Origin: Aquifex aeolicus
Lineage (GTDB): Bacteria > Aquificota > Aquificia > Aquificales > Aquificaceae
DNA length: 9,728 bases
Direction of reading: 5' to 3'
Assembly (NCBI GenBank): GCA_015662815.1
Contig: DQTK01000070.1
Location: forward strand, 1 to 9,728
Below are positions 1 through 6,797 of the stretch, piece after piece. Each line of letters begins with the position of its first letter. Position 1 is the first letter of the stretch. The notes under the pieces are model-generated. The model searched no databases and was not told the DNA's origin. It saw only the letters and a program-made list of their open reading frames with translations. The translations under genes were made by a program, and so were the position numbers.

Positions 1-92
1 GCGGAAGTTAAGGTTGATTTCCCGTGGTCTACGTGTCCTATTGTTCCTACGTTTACGTGTTCTTTGGTCCTCTCAAATTTCTCCTTGGCCAT
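1..92 (-). CDS. tuf: Elongation factor Tu, N-terminal start (partial, leaves window at base 1)
   Basis: EF-Tu delivers aminoacyl-tRNA to the ribosome in a GTP-dependent way. Only about 30 codons are visible. The protein opens MAKEKFERTKEHVNVGTIGH and reaches the P-loop GHVDHGKS at residues 19-26, which is diagnostic of EF-Tu. The residue after the P-loop lysine is Ser (TCA) where most EF-Tu proteins have Thr. An AAGGAGGT ribosome binding site (101-108 on the plus strand, read in reverse) sits 8 bases before the ATG, so the start is secure. The gene begins 18 bases after the fusA stop on the same strand, so the two are almost certainly co-transcribed, the usual fusA-tuf order of the str operon. 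The rest of the gene lies outside the window. Confidence 0.96.
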   Translation of the reverse strand, partial: MAKEKFERTKEHVNVGTIGHVDHGKSTLTS

Positions 93-110
93 TTCTATAT
101 ACCTCCTTAA

Positions 111-2210
111 TTAAGAACTCTTCCCTGCCATTCTTTCACCGATAATCTTTTCCGCAATTTGTTGCGGAACTTCGTCGTAATGGGAAAATCTCATTATAAA
201 TGTTCCTCTACCTTGTGTCAAGCTCCTTAGCGTTGTAGCGTATCCGAACATCTCCGCCAGGGGAACGTGAGCTTTAATTACCGTAATATTACCTTTATTT
301 TCCATTCCCATAATCTTTCCTCTTCTTGAGTTGAGATCACCAATTACATCTCCCACATACTCTTCCGGAGTTTCTACTTCAACTTCCATTATGGGTTCAA
401 GGAGAACCGGTTCTGCTTTCTTAGCTGCATCCTTAAAGGCAAGTGCTCCGGCTACTTGGAAGGCTATATCTGAAGAGTCAACCTCGTGATAAGATCCATC
501 AAAAAGTCTTACTCTTACGTCTACAACGGGATAACCGGCTATTATTCCGTTTTGCATAGCTTCCTTTATACCCTTCTCTACCGAAGGGATAAATTCCTTG
601 GGAATTACACCACCGTGAATATCATCGATAAACTCAAAACCTTTTCCTCTGGGCAAGGGTTCAATTTCGATGATAGCGTGTCCGTATTGACCTCTACCAC
701 CTGTTTGTTTAATGAATTTACCTTCTCCGACAGTTTTCTTCTTAATGGTTTCTTTGTAAGCAACCTGAGGCTTACCCACGTTTACTTCAATCCCGTATTC
801 TCTCTTCATTCTATCAACCATAATTTCAAGGTGAAGTTCTCCCATTCCGTGTATTAGGATTTGTCCTGTTTCAGAGTCAGTTGTGGCTTTGAAGGTTGGG
901 TCTTCCTTCATAAACTTATTGAGAACTTGAGAGAGTTTTTCTTGGTCCTTCTTCGTCTTAGGCTCTATAGCCATAGAGATAACAGGGTCGGGAAATTCGA
1001 GTTTTTCAAGAATTATAGGATACTTTTCATCGCAAAGTGTATCACCGGTTGCTGCATCAAGACCTACAACTGCACAGATTTCGCCTGCAGATACTTGTTG
1101 TATTTCTTCCCTTGAATTTGCATGCATGAGAAGTAGTCTTCCCACCCTTTGTTTTTCACCCTTGGTAGCATTATAAACGTAAGAGCCTGCCTTGAGAGTT
1201 CCAGAAAACACCCTTATATAGGTTAGCTGACCTGCATACGGGTCCGACATTACCTTGAAAGCGTAAGCACAGAATGGTTCTTCATCGAGAGGTTTTCTGA
1301 CTTCTTCTTCTCCTGTCTTGGGATTAATGCCTTTAACAGGTGGAAGGTCTAATGGAGAAGGTAAATAATCTACTACCGCGTCAAGTAAAGGCTGAACACC
1401 TTTGTTTTTAAACGCTGAACCACAAAGCACCGGCACGAGTTTTCTTTCTATTGTTGCTTTTCTTAAAGCTTTTCTAAGCTCATCAACTGAAATTTCCTGT
1501 CCTTCAAGGTACTTTTCCATCAATTCATCATCGGTTTCAACTATGGTTTCAATCATCTTCTCACGCCATTCTTGAGCTTTCTCTTGGTATTCAGTGGGAA
1601 TATCAACTACTTCGTATTTAGCTCCGAGGGTTTCCTCAAGCCATCTGATAGCTTTCATCTCCATAAGATCAATAACACCTTCGAACTGATCTTCCGCTCC
1701 TAAGGGAATCTGTATTGCGACAGGTTTTATGGTTAGTTTTTCTTCTATTTCATTAAATACCCTGTAGAAATCCGCTCCCAATCTATCCATTTTGTTGATA
1801 AAGGCTATTCTGGGAACTTTAAATCTATCAGCCCATCTCCAGTTGGCTTCAGATTGGGGCTGAACACCTTCAACGGCGGAGAAAATAAATACTATTCCGT
1901 CGAGAACTTTCATAGAACGAACTACTTCTACGGAGAAGTCAACGTGACCGGGGGTATCAATTATGTTTATTTGATACCTTTCACCGTTTCTTGTCCAATA
2001 ACAAGCTGTTGTAGCTGCGGTAATGGTTATACCCCTTTCCTTTTCTTGAGGCATCCAGTCCATAGTTGCAGCACCTTCGTGAACCTCACCTATTTTGTAG
2101 GTCTTTCCCGTATAGTAAAGAATTCTTTCGGTAGTGGTGGTTTTTCCTGCATCAATGTGAGCAACTATACCAATGTTTCTTAATTTCTCTATCGGAACCT
2201 CTCTCGCCAT
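111..2210 (-). CDS. fusA: Translation elongation factor G (EF-G)
   Basis: EF-G is the cytosolic GTPase that drives ribosomal translocation and, with ribosome recycling factor, splits post-termination ribosomes. The 699 residues are the normal full length. The G domain carries P-loop AHIDAGKTTTTE (about 17-28), switch II DTPGHVDF (85-92), NKMD (139-142) and a GSAFK motif near 265. Domain II (FKVMSDPYAGQLTYIRVFSG) and the C-terminal domains with GGVIPKEFIPSVEKG and LNSRRGKIMGM follow without interruption. The ATG has a GGAGGT site 6 bases upstream. tuf follows after 18 bases. The upstream gene on this strand is tsaD, not rpsG, so the usual rpsL-rpsG head of the str operon is absent here and fusA has its own promoter. 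From memory the protein is very close to Aquifex aeolicus EF-G. Confidence 0.99.
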   Translation of the reverse strand: MAREVPIEKLRNIGIVAHIDAGKTTTTERILYYTGKTYKIGEVHEGAATMDWMPQEKERGITITAATTACYWTRNGERYQINIIDTPGHVDFSVEVVRSMKVLDGIVFIFSAVEGVQPQSEANWRWADRFKVPRIAFINKMDRLGADFYRVFNEIEEKLTIKPVAIQIPLGAEDQFEGVIDLMEMKAIRWLEETLGAKYEVVDIPTEYQEKAQEWREKMIETIVETDDELMEKYLEGQEISVDELRKALRKATIERKLVPVLCGSAFKNKGVQPLLDAVVDYLPSPLDLPPVKGINPKTGEEEVRKPLDEEPFCAYAFKVMSDPYAGQLTYIRVFSGTLKAGSYVYNATKGEKQRVGRLLLMHANSREEIQQVSAGEICAVVGLDAATGDTLCDEKYPIILEKLEFPDPVISMAIEPKTKKDQEKLSQVLNKFMKEDPTFKATTDSETGQILIHGMGELHLEIMVDRMKREYGIEVNVGKPQVAYKETIKKKTVGEGKFIKQTGGRGQYGHAIIEIEPLPRGKGFEFIDDIHGGVIPKEFIPSVEKGIKEAMQNGIIAGYPVVDVRVRLFDGSYHEVDSSDIAFQVAGALAFKDAAKKAEPVLLEPIMEVEVETPEEYVGDVIGDLNSRRGKIMGMENKGNITVIKAHVPLAEMFGYATTLRSLTQGRGTFIMRFSHYDEVPQQIAEKIIGERMAGKSS

Positions 2211-2216
2211 ACCTTT

Positions 2217-2222
2217 ACCTCC
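2217..2222 (-). promoter_or_regulatory. fusA ribosome binding site
   Basis: GGAGGT read on the minus strand, 6 bases before the fusA ATG (2210-2208). It is a strong Shine-Dalgarno match and fixes the start codon. Confidence 0.85.
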
Positions 2223-2250
2223 GCTTATGGAAAAAAGATTTAGCTTATAT

Positions 2251-2280
2251 ATTTTAGCTTTTTTAAAATTTAAATTTCAA
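2251..2280 (-). promoter_or_regulatory. Predicted sigma-70-type promoter for fusA-tuf
   Basis: On the minus strand there is a TTGAAA -35 (2275-2280), an 18-base AT-rich spacer and a TAAAAT -10 (2251-2256). The -10 ends about 40 bases before the fusA ATG, leaving room for a short leader containing the ribosome binding site. The position explains how fusA is transcribed without the rpsL-rpsG genes that usually precede it. This is pattern recognition only; an AT-rich region can give such matches by chance. Confidence 0.55.
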
Positions 2281-2415
2281 GCCTTGTAGGAGCTAATTAG
2301 GAGAGTTGGAATTTACAACAGGAAGTTTAGCCAAAACATGCAGGCTTCGCCAGAACAATTTTCTTTCAACTTGTCTGCTTTTTTAAACAGGCTCTAGGGC
2401 TTTAGTTTAACACAG
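2281..2415. other. Intergenic region between tsaD and fusA, no feature recognised
   Basis: About 135 bases lie between the tsaD stop and the fusA promoter. I looked for a tsaD terminator, a small RNA fold and coding potential. Only a very short inverted repeat (GGCTTCGCC near 2343) and a 17-codon ATG frame on the plus strand are present, and neither is convincing. The stretch is less AT-rich than the fusA promoter next to it. No function is assigned. Confidence 0.4.
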
Positions 2416-3423
2416 TTATGAAAAGATTTTTCCGAATTCTTCTAAGGGAATATTTGGCTGGGGATTTATATCCAGGGGTGCTACTACACCTCTTTTAAAA
2501 CGTTCAATCCCGGCATAGGCAATCATCAATGCATTATCGGTAGATAAGTGCAGGCTTGGTATATAAAGCTCAAACCCTTCCTTTTCAGAAGCTTCTTTGA
2601 ACACCTCTCTTAATCTTGAGTTTGCAGAAACACCGCCAACTACAACTAACCTTTTTACACCTGTTCGCTCAATAGCTTTGAGGGTTTTCTTTAGAAGTAT
2701 CTCAATTACCGTTTCTTGAAATGAAAAAGCAACATCTTCCTTCTTTATATTTTTTTTCTTGGTAAGGAGATTAAAAACGGCTGTCTTTAGTCCGCTGAAT
2801 GAGAAATTTAGGCTACCGTCATTGAGAAGTGGTTTAGGGAGTTCGTAAAGCCTTTTTCCCTCTCTCGCGAGTTTATCTATTATAGGACCTCCGGGATATC
2901 CCAGACCGAGCATCTTAGCTACTTTGTCGTAGGATTCTCCTACAGCATCATCCAAGGTTCCACCGAGGAATTCGTATTCCCCGAAATTTTTTACTAAGTA
3001 TAAATCAGTGTGTCCCCCTGAAATTACCAGTGCCAAGAAGGGATAATCTACTTTCTTTTCCAAAAAGACGGAATATATATGCCCTTCTAGGTGATGTACG
3101 GGGACTAGAGGTTTATTGTACTGGTAGGCAATGGCTTTTGCAAAGGCAACACCTACCACCAGAGAGAGGATTAATCCGGGAGTTAAGGTGAAGGAAACAA
3201 AATCTATGTCTTTTAAATCGAAATTAGTTTCCTTTAATAGCCTGTCTAGTAAAGGAACAATGTTTCTTGTATGTTCCCTTGCGGAAAGCTCAGGCACAAC
3301 CCCGCCGAAGGGAGAATGGATAACAGCTTGCGACAGAATAATATCCCCTATAACTCCCCTTTCGTCGCCGTAAATTGCAAGTGCAGTTTCATCACAGGAA
3401 GTTTCCACCGCAAAGGTTATCAT
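2416..3423 (-). CDS. tsaD: tRNA N6-adenosine threonylcarbamoyltransferase TsaD
   Basis: TsaD (formerly Gcp/YgjD, Kae1/Qri7 family) transfers threonylcarbamoyl from threonylcarbamoyl-AMP to A37 of tRNAs that read ANN codons, acting in the cytosol with TsaB and TsaE. The 335 residues match the bacterial family length. Visible family marks are ETSCDET (7-13), SAREHTRNI (48-56), the metal-binding HHLEGH (110-115, with His111 and His115 as expected ligands), the nucleotide-binding SGGHT (135-139), VGGVSANSRLR (262-272) and STDNALMIA (294-302, Asp296 as likely third ligand). The usual GPGL loop reads TPGL here, a small departure. The ATG overlaps the stop of the upstream protease gene as ATGA, so translational coupling is likely; no strong ribosome binding site of its own is seen. 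The old annotation as an O-sialoglycoprotein endopeptidase is obsolete. Confidence 0.97.
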   Translation of the reverse strand: MITFAVETSCDETALAIYGDERGVIGDIILSQAVIHSPFGGVVPELSAREHTRNIVPLLDRLLKETNFDLKDIDFVSFTLTPGLILSLVVGVAFAKAIAYQYNKPLVPVHHLEGHIYSVFLEKKVDYPFLALVISGGHTDLYLVKNFGEYEFLGGTLDDAVGESYDKVAKMLGLGYPGGPIIDKLAREGKRLYELPKPLLNDGSLNFSFSGLKTAVFNLLTKKKNIKKEDVAFSFQETVIEILLKKTLKAIERTGVKRLVVVGGVSANSRLREVFKEASEKEGFELYIPSLHLSTDNALMIAYAGIERFKRGVVAPLDINPQPNIPLEEFGKIFS

Positions 3424-4646
3424 CCTACTTTCTTAAGTTCCTGTTTCTTTTGGAGAATTTCAAGAGCCTTTCTCAGTTGAACATCTATATCTGGCAACAG
3501 TATAACCTTTTCCGTGTGACCCTCAAAGCGTAATTTCCTTATGGTTTCAAATAGCTTATTCCAAGTTTTTTCGTCCATTTTAACTTCCACATCGGGTTTT
3601 ATTCCTTTCTTATGTATAAGTCTTCCTTTAGGAGTATAGTAGTAAGCAATTGTAAGTTTTATCGCCGAACCATCCTCCAGCGGAATTAGATTTTGAACTG
3701 AAGCCTTACCAAAAGTCTTTTCACCTACAAGTGTAGCCATATGGTAATCTTGAAGAGCTCCCGCAACTATTTCCGAAGCACTGGCAGAACCTTTGTTTAC
3801 TAAGATAACTATAGGAAGGTTTTTAGTTATAGGTTCCTTTTCTGCAAAATACTTGTGTAGCTCTCCTTTCCTACCCTTTGTATAAACTATAAGTTTACCT
3901 TTGGGGACAAATATATCTCCTACATCCACAGCTTCGGAAAGAAGTCCTCCGGGATTATTCCTGAGGTCCACGATAAATCCGTAAACTCCTTGTTCCTCTA
4001 AATCCTTTATTGCCTTTTCAAGACTTCTTGCTGTTCCTGAAGTAAACTGGGAAATCTTTATGTACCCTATACCTTTGTAATTTACATATTTAACACTTGG
4101 AACCTTTATACGGGCACGAACAATAACAACCTCAATGGGTTTACCTTTACCCTTTCTGAGAATAGTTAGTTTTACCTCTGTACCCGGTTTACCCCTAATT
4201 TTTTTGACTACATCCATAAGGGACATGTTAAAGGTATCTTCCCCGTTTATGGCGATAATTATATCACCGGGTCTTAAACCTGCTTTCCAAGCTGGAGTTC
4301 CTTCAATAGGTGAAACCACAATGGGTCTTCCGTTCTCCATAGTTATCTCTATTCCTACTCCCCCGAACTCACCTTCTGTCTCTGACATAAATTCTCTGTA
4401 CTGTTCAGGTGTAAAGAAATCGGAAAAAGGGTCAAGTGAAGATACCATTCCATCTATTGCACCGTATATTAGCTTTTTTATTGGTACCTGTTCAACATAG
4501 TTATTTTCAACTATTTTCAGAACTTCAGAAAAAAGCTTCAGATAAAAGTATTTATCTTCTTCTTTACCATTATCGGCACTTTGTCCCAATATAAATCCTA
4601 CCAGAAACATTAAAGCCAGTACGGGGATAAAACTAAGTTTCTTCAT
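3420..4646 (-). CDS. ctp: Carboxy-terminal processing protease, S41 family with PDZ domain
   Basis: This is a periplasmic or membrane-anchored serine protease of the CtpA/Prc type, which trims or degrades exported proteins from their C-termini. Residues 1-20 form a signal peptide or N-terminal anchor (MKKLSF then a hydrophobic run). An N-terminal helical part (about 35-90) is followed by a PDZ domain (about 95-170) with the GVGIEI and GLRPGDIIIAING signatures, then the S41 catalytic domain with DLRNNPGG (228-235). By comparison with known CtpA enzymes the Ser-Lys dyad should be Ser289 in KGSASASE and Lys314 in TFGKASVQ, spaced 25 as expected. The 408-residue length is typical. AAGGAGG lies 4 bases before the ATG. 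The gene overlaps its neighbours by 4 bases on both sides (ATGA), placing it centrally in a coupled operon with an unknown secreted protein and tsaD. The substrate cannot be told from sequence. Confidence 0.95.
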   Translation of the reverse strand: MKKLSFIPVLALMFLVGFILGQSADNGKEEDKYFYLKLFSEVLKIVENNYVEQVPIKKLIYGAIDGMVSSLDPFSDFFTPEQYREFMSETEGEFGGVGIEITMENGRPIVVSPIEGTPAWKAGLRPGDIIIAINGEDTFNMSLMDVVKKIRGKPGTEVKLTILRKGKGKPIEVVIVRARIKVPSVKYVNYKGIGYIKISQFTSGTARSLEKAIKDLEEQGVYGFIVDLRNNPGGLLSEAVDVGDIFVPKGKLIVYTKGRKGELHKYFAEKEPITKNLPIVILVNKGSASASEIVAGALQDYHMATLVGEKTFGKASVQNLIPLEDGSAIKLTIAYYYTPKGRLIHKKGIKPDVEVKMDEKTWNKLFETIRKLRFEGHTEKVILLPDIDVQLRKALEILQKKQELKKVG

Positions 4647-5044
4647 CTTCCCTCCTTTTGAAAGATAATTTCCTTTATGTCCTTCATTGTAAATGAAGCA
4701 TTTCCAATGTCAGACAATGCAGTGCAGAAAGCATGAGATGATATATCAAAAACTTCCTCCTTACCTCCTTTCAACTTTATTCTGACTATAGCTTTGTCTC
4801 CTGAAACGTTTAGGATTTCCAATTTCTCTACGTTGGTAAGAGATATAGAATACTCCACCTTTCCTTTTTTCACCTTTATGTAGGATAATCCTTCGCAAGT
4901 GGGGCTCTTCAATTGGTGTTTTTTGCCCTCTTTATCTATCACCACTATGGATATATTTTTTACCTCTGGGGGAGCACCTACAGGCTCTGCCATGGAAAAG
5001 GATAACACGGGAATCAATAAAGCACTAAAAAGGAATTTCTTCAT
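4643..5044 (-). CDS. Small secreted protein of unknown function, coupled to ctp
   Basis: I do not recognise a family. The 133 residues begin with a clear signal peptide (MKKFLFSALLIPVLSFSMA, probable cleavage after Ala19), so the mature protein of about 114 residues should be periplasmic. The mature part is rich in short alternating beta-type segments (ISIVVIDKEGKKHQL, KAIVRIKLKGG) and has just two cysteines, Cys50 and Cys107, which could form a disulfide. There is no transmembrane segment beyond the signal. It ends in ATGA with the protease gene, and the protease's ribosome binding site lies in its last codons. It may therefore be a substrate, adaptor or partner of that protease; this is inference from position only. 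No Shine-Dalgarno sequence precedes the ATG. It is the first gene of the operon and diverges from pyrC. Confidence 0.85.
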   Translation of the reverse strand: MKKFLFSALLIPVLSFSMAEPVGAPPEVKNISIVVIDKEGKKHQLKSPTCEGLSYIKVKKGKVEYSISLTNVEKLEILNVSGDKAIVRIKLKGGKEEVFDISSHAFCTALSDIGNASFTMKDIKEIIFQKEGR

Positions 5045-5070
5045 AAGATTTTATTGTATAAAAATTTAAA
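5045..5070. promoter_or_regulatory. Divergent promoter region between the secreted-protein operon and pyrC
   Basis: Only 26 AT-rich bases separate two divergent start codons. On the plus strand a TATAAA -10 candidate (5057-5062) would put transcription start within a base or two of the pyrC ATG. On the minus strand a TACAAT -10 candidate (5058-5053) would start transcription at about the ATG of the secreted-protein gene. The two -10 candidates overlap by two bases, any -35 elements would lie inside the opposite coding region, and no Shine-Dalgarno precedes either ATG. Leaderless or near-leaderless transcripts are therefore suggested, but the -35 matches are weak and this is unproven. Confidence 0.4.
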
Positions 5071-6339
5071 ATGCTGAAACTAATTGTAAAAAACGGATAC
5101 CTGGTTGACCCTTCACAAGGACTTGAAGGGAAGTACGACGTATTAATAGAAAATGGGAAGGTAAAGAGCATAGACAAAAGTATATTTATCCCGGATGCGG
5201 AAATCGTAGATGTTGAAGGTTTGATTGTATCCCCCGGATTCATCGATATCCACGTTCATTTTAGGGACCCGGGACAAACCTATAAGGAGGATATTGCCAG
5301 TGGTAGCAGGTGTGCTGTGGCAGGTGGGTTTACAACGGTTGTATGTATGCCGAACACCAATCCACCCATAGATAATCCCAATGTGGTTGATTACATTTTA
5401 GAAAAGGCTAAAAAGGTTGGTCTTTGCAGGATACTTCCCGCAGGGACTATAACGAAGGGAAGAAAGGGAAAAGATTTATCGGATTTATACACACTAAAAA
5501 ATGCGGGATGTGTAGCTTTCACAGATGACGGAAGTCCTGTTATGGATTCAAACATAATGAGGAAGGCTATGGAGCTTTCCGCTCAACTGGATAGGGTTAT
5601 CTTGGACCACTGTGAGGACGATAAGCTTGCCTACGGAGCTATAAATGAGGGTGAGGTATCAGCACTTCTCGGTCTTTCGGAACGTTCTCCGGAAGCGGAG
5701 GAAATACAGATAGCACGAGATGGCATACTGGCGTATCATACAGGGGCGAGAGTTCACATACAGCATGTCAGTACAAGCTTAGGAATAGAACTAATAAAAT
5801 ACTTTAAGGAGAGGGGAGTAAGTATCACGTGTGAAGTAAATCCAAACCATATAGCTTTTACCGAAAGGGAAATTTTGTTCTGTGGAGGAAATGCCAGAGT
5901 TAACCCACCGCTCAGAAAAGAAAAGGATAGAAAAGCCCTAATAGAGGCTATAAGGGAAGGAATTATAGATTGTTTTGCTACGGACCACGCACCGCATCAA
6001 ACTTTTGAAAAAGAAATCGTAGAGTTTTCCTCGCCGGGAATAATAGGGCTACAAACGGCACTTCCGATGGCACTGGAACTGTACAGGAAAGGAATAATTC
6101 CCTTAAAAAGGGTAATAGAACTCTTTACAATAAATCCTGCAAAAATTTTGGGGTTAGAACTCGGAAGTTTAAAACCCGGAAAACCTGCGGATATCACGAT
6201 TTTTGACCCAAGCAGAGAATGGGTTCTGAATGAGGAAACCAATTTTTCTAAAAGCAGGAATACTCCCTTGTGGAATAAGATTTTAAAAGGTAAAGTGATA
6301 TATACCATAAAAGAAGGAAAAATAGTGTATAAGGATTAA
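5071..6339 (+). CDS. pyrC: Dihydroorotase, class I (PyrC)
   Basis: This cytosolic zinc enzyme cyclises carbamoyl-aspartate to dihydroorotate, the third step of pyrimidine synthesis. The 422 residues form an amidohydrolase barrel. Expected metal and substrate residues are all visible: HVHFRDPGQT (His61, His63, Arg65), MPNTNPP (93-99), TDDGSPVMDS (Asp153), DHCED (His180), QHVST (His232) and ATDHAPH (Asp305). Cys181 after His180 matches the residue reported as an extra zinc ligand in the Aquifex aeolicus enzyme, which is active in complex with aspartate transcarbamoylase; similar assembly is expected but not shown here. The start MLKLIVKNGY fits the family N-terminus, although no ribosome binding site precedes it. 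pyrB is not in the window, so the pathway genes are scattered. An unknown gene follows after 5 bases. Confidence 0.97.
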   Translation: MLKLIVKNGYLVDPSQGLEGKYDVLIENGKVKSIDKSIFIPDAEIVDVEGLIVSPGFIDIHVHFRDPGQTYKEDIASGSRCAVAGGFTTVVCMPNTNPPIDNPNVVDYILEKAKKVGLCRILPAGTITKGRKGKDLSDLYTLKNAGCVAFTDDGSPVMDSNIMRKAMELSAQLDRVILDHCEDDKLAYGAINEGEVSALLGLSERSPEAEEIQIARDGILAYHTGARVHIQHVSTSLGIELIKYFKERGVSITCEVNPNHIAFTEREILFCGGNARVNPPLRKEKDRKALIEAIREGIIDCFATDHAPHQTFEKEIVEFSSPGIIGLQTALPMALELYRKGIIPLKRVIELFTINPAKILGLELGSLKPGKPADITIFDPSREWVLNEETNFSKSRNTPLWNKILKGKVIYTIKEGKIVYKD

Positions 6340-6344
6340 GTGTT

Positions 6345-6755
6345 ATGGGAATATTTATAGAGGATTTACTCCATTTTGGGAACCTCATAGACAATGAGGT
6401 AGAAGTAAATTTAAGTCCAGAAAATTTTAAGAAAGCTTTTTCAAACTTGGATTTTGAGTTCACAGACGATGTTATGAGGATAAAAGGAAAGAAACGAATT
6501 CTCTTTCTCAGTAAAGCCTTTGAGTTCAGGGGAAAAGAGAAAACTAATAGGGTTTATAACTCGAGGGAAGATGACAAATTAAGTGATTTCGGAATATATT
6601 TAAAAATTCTTTCACCCGATAGACTGAACATTTTGGAAAAAGATAGCAGATTTCAAAGGGAAGATGAATACCTCAAGTTTAGTATTTTGGATGTTTTTAA
6701 AATACCAGAAAGTTCTAAAACAGTTCAGAGACAAGCTCGAAATCACCAAATATAA
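6345..6755 (+). CDS. Hypothetical protein downstream of pyrC, probably frameshifted near its 3' end
   Basis: I do not recognise a family. As read, the gene encodes 136 residues, rich in Lys, Glu, Asp and Phe, with no signal peptide, membrane segment or cysteine. The ATG comes 5 bases after the pyrC stop, with AAGGA (6331-6335) 9 bases upstream, so it is probably the second gene of a pyrC transcript. The last 19 residues (from about FKIPESSKTVQRQARNHQI) look unlike the rest. If one base is skipped in the T5 run at 6694-6698, the +1 frame continues as LKYQKVLKQFRDKLEITKYK and on to a TAG at 6787-6789. That tail has the composition and helical character of the upstream part and would give about 148 residues. 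A real mutation, a sequencing error or recoding at the T-run could all explain this. The function is unknown. Confidence 0.65.
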   Translation: MGIFIEDLLHFGNLIDNEVEVNLSPENFKKAFSNLDFEFTDDVMRIKGKKRILFLSKAFEFRGKEKTNRVYNSREDDKLSDFGIYLKILSPDRLNILEKDSRFQREDEYLKFSILDVFKIPESSKTVQRQARNHQI

Positions 6756-6789
6756 GATAAAGATGGATTATCCATTTTTCTTACTGTAG
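6697..6789 (+). other. Likely true 3' end of the preceding gene in the +1 frame
   Basis: Read in the frame one base on from the annotated one, this stretch encodes about 30 residues beginning LKYQKVLKQFRDKLE and ending DYPFFLL before TAG. It is strongly charged and lysine-rich like the preceding gene. The junction lies in TTTTTAAAA (6694-6702), a typical place for indels. It stops 8 bases short of the stop codon of the converging hydrogenase remnant. The case rests on composition only, as no homologue was available. Confidence 0.45.
6759..6779 (+). terminator. Weak hairpin with T run, candidate terminator of the pyrC unit
   Basis: AAAGATGGA (6759-6767) and TCCATTTTT (6771-6779) can pair as a 9-base stem with one G-T pair around a TTA loop, with the T run forming the 3' arm. 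The stem is AT-rich and weak for a hyperthermophile. It lies between two convergent genes, where a terminator is expected, and could act in both directions. It falls within the +1-frame end of the upstream gene. Confidence 0.4.
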
Positions 6790-6797
6790 TCAAGTGA

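Noticed and set aside
486..1115. Plus-strand frames of 123 and 84 codons opposite fusA
   Set aside because: They are shadows of the fully intact EF-G gene on the other strand and have cysteine- and phenylalanine-rich composition unlike real proteins here.
1854..2183. A 109-codon plus-strand frame opposite the fusA G domain
   Set aside because: It is an antisense shadow of a highly conserved coding region with no recognisable protein features.
2338..2391. A 17-codon ATG frame on the plus strand between tsaD and fusA
   Set aside because: It is too short, has no ribosome binding site and no recognisable peptide; chance is enough to explain it.
4135..4500. A 121-codon plus-strand frame opposite the PDZ region of ctp
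   Set aside because: It is an antisense shadow; the protease on the minus strand is complete and carries all its motifs.
5997..6463. Minus-strand frames of 103 and 71 codons opposite the end of pyrC and the following gene
   Set aside because: They overlap well-supported plus-strand coding and show no ribosome binding site or family motifs.
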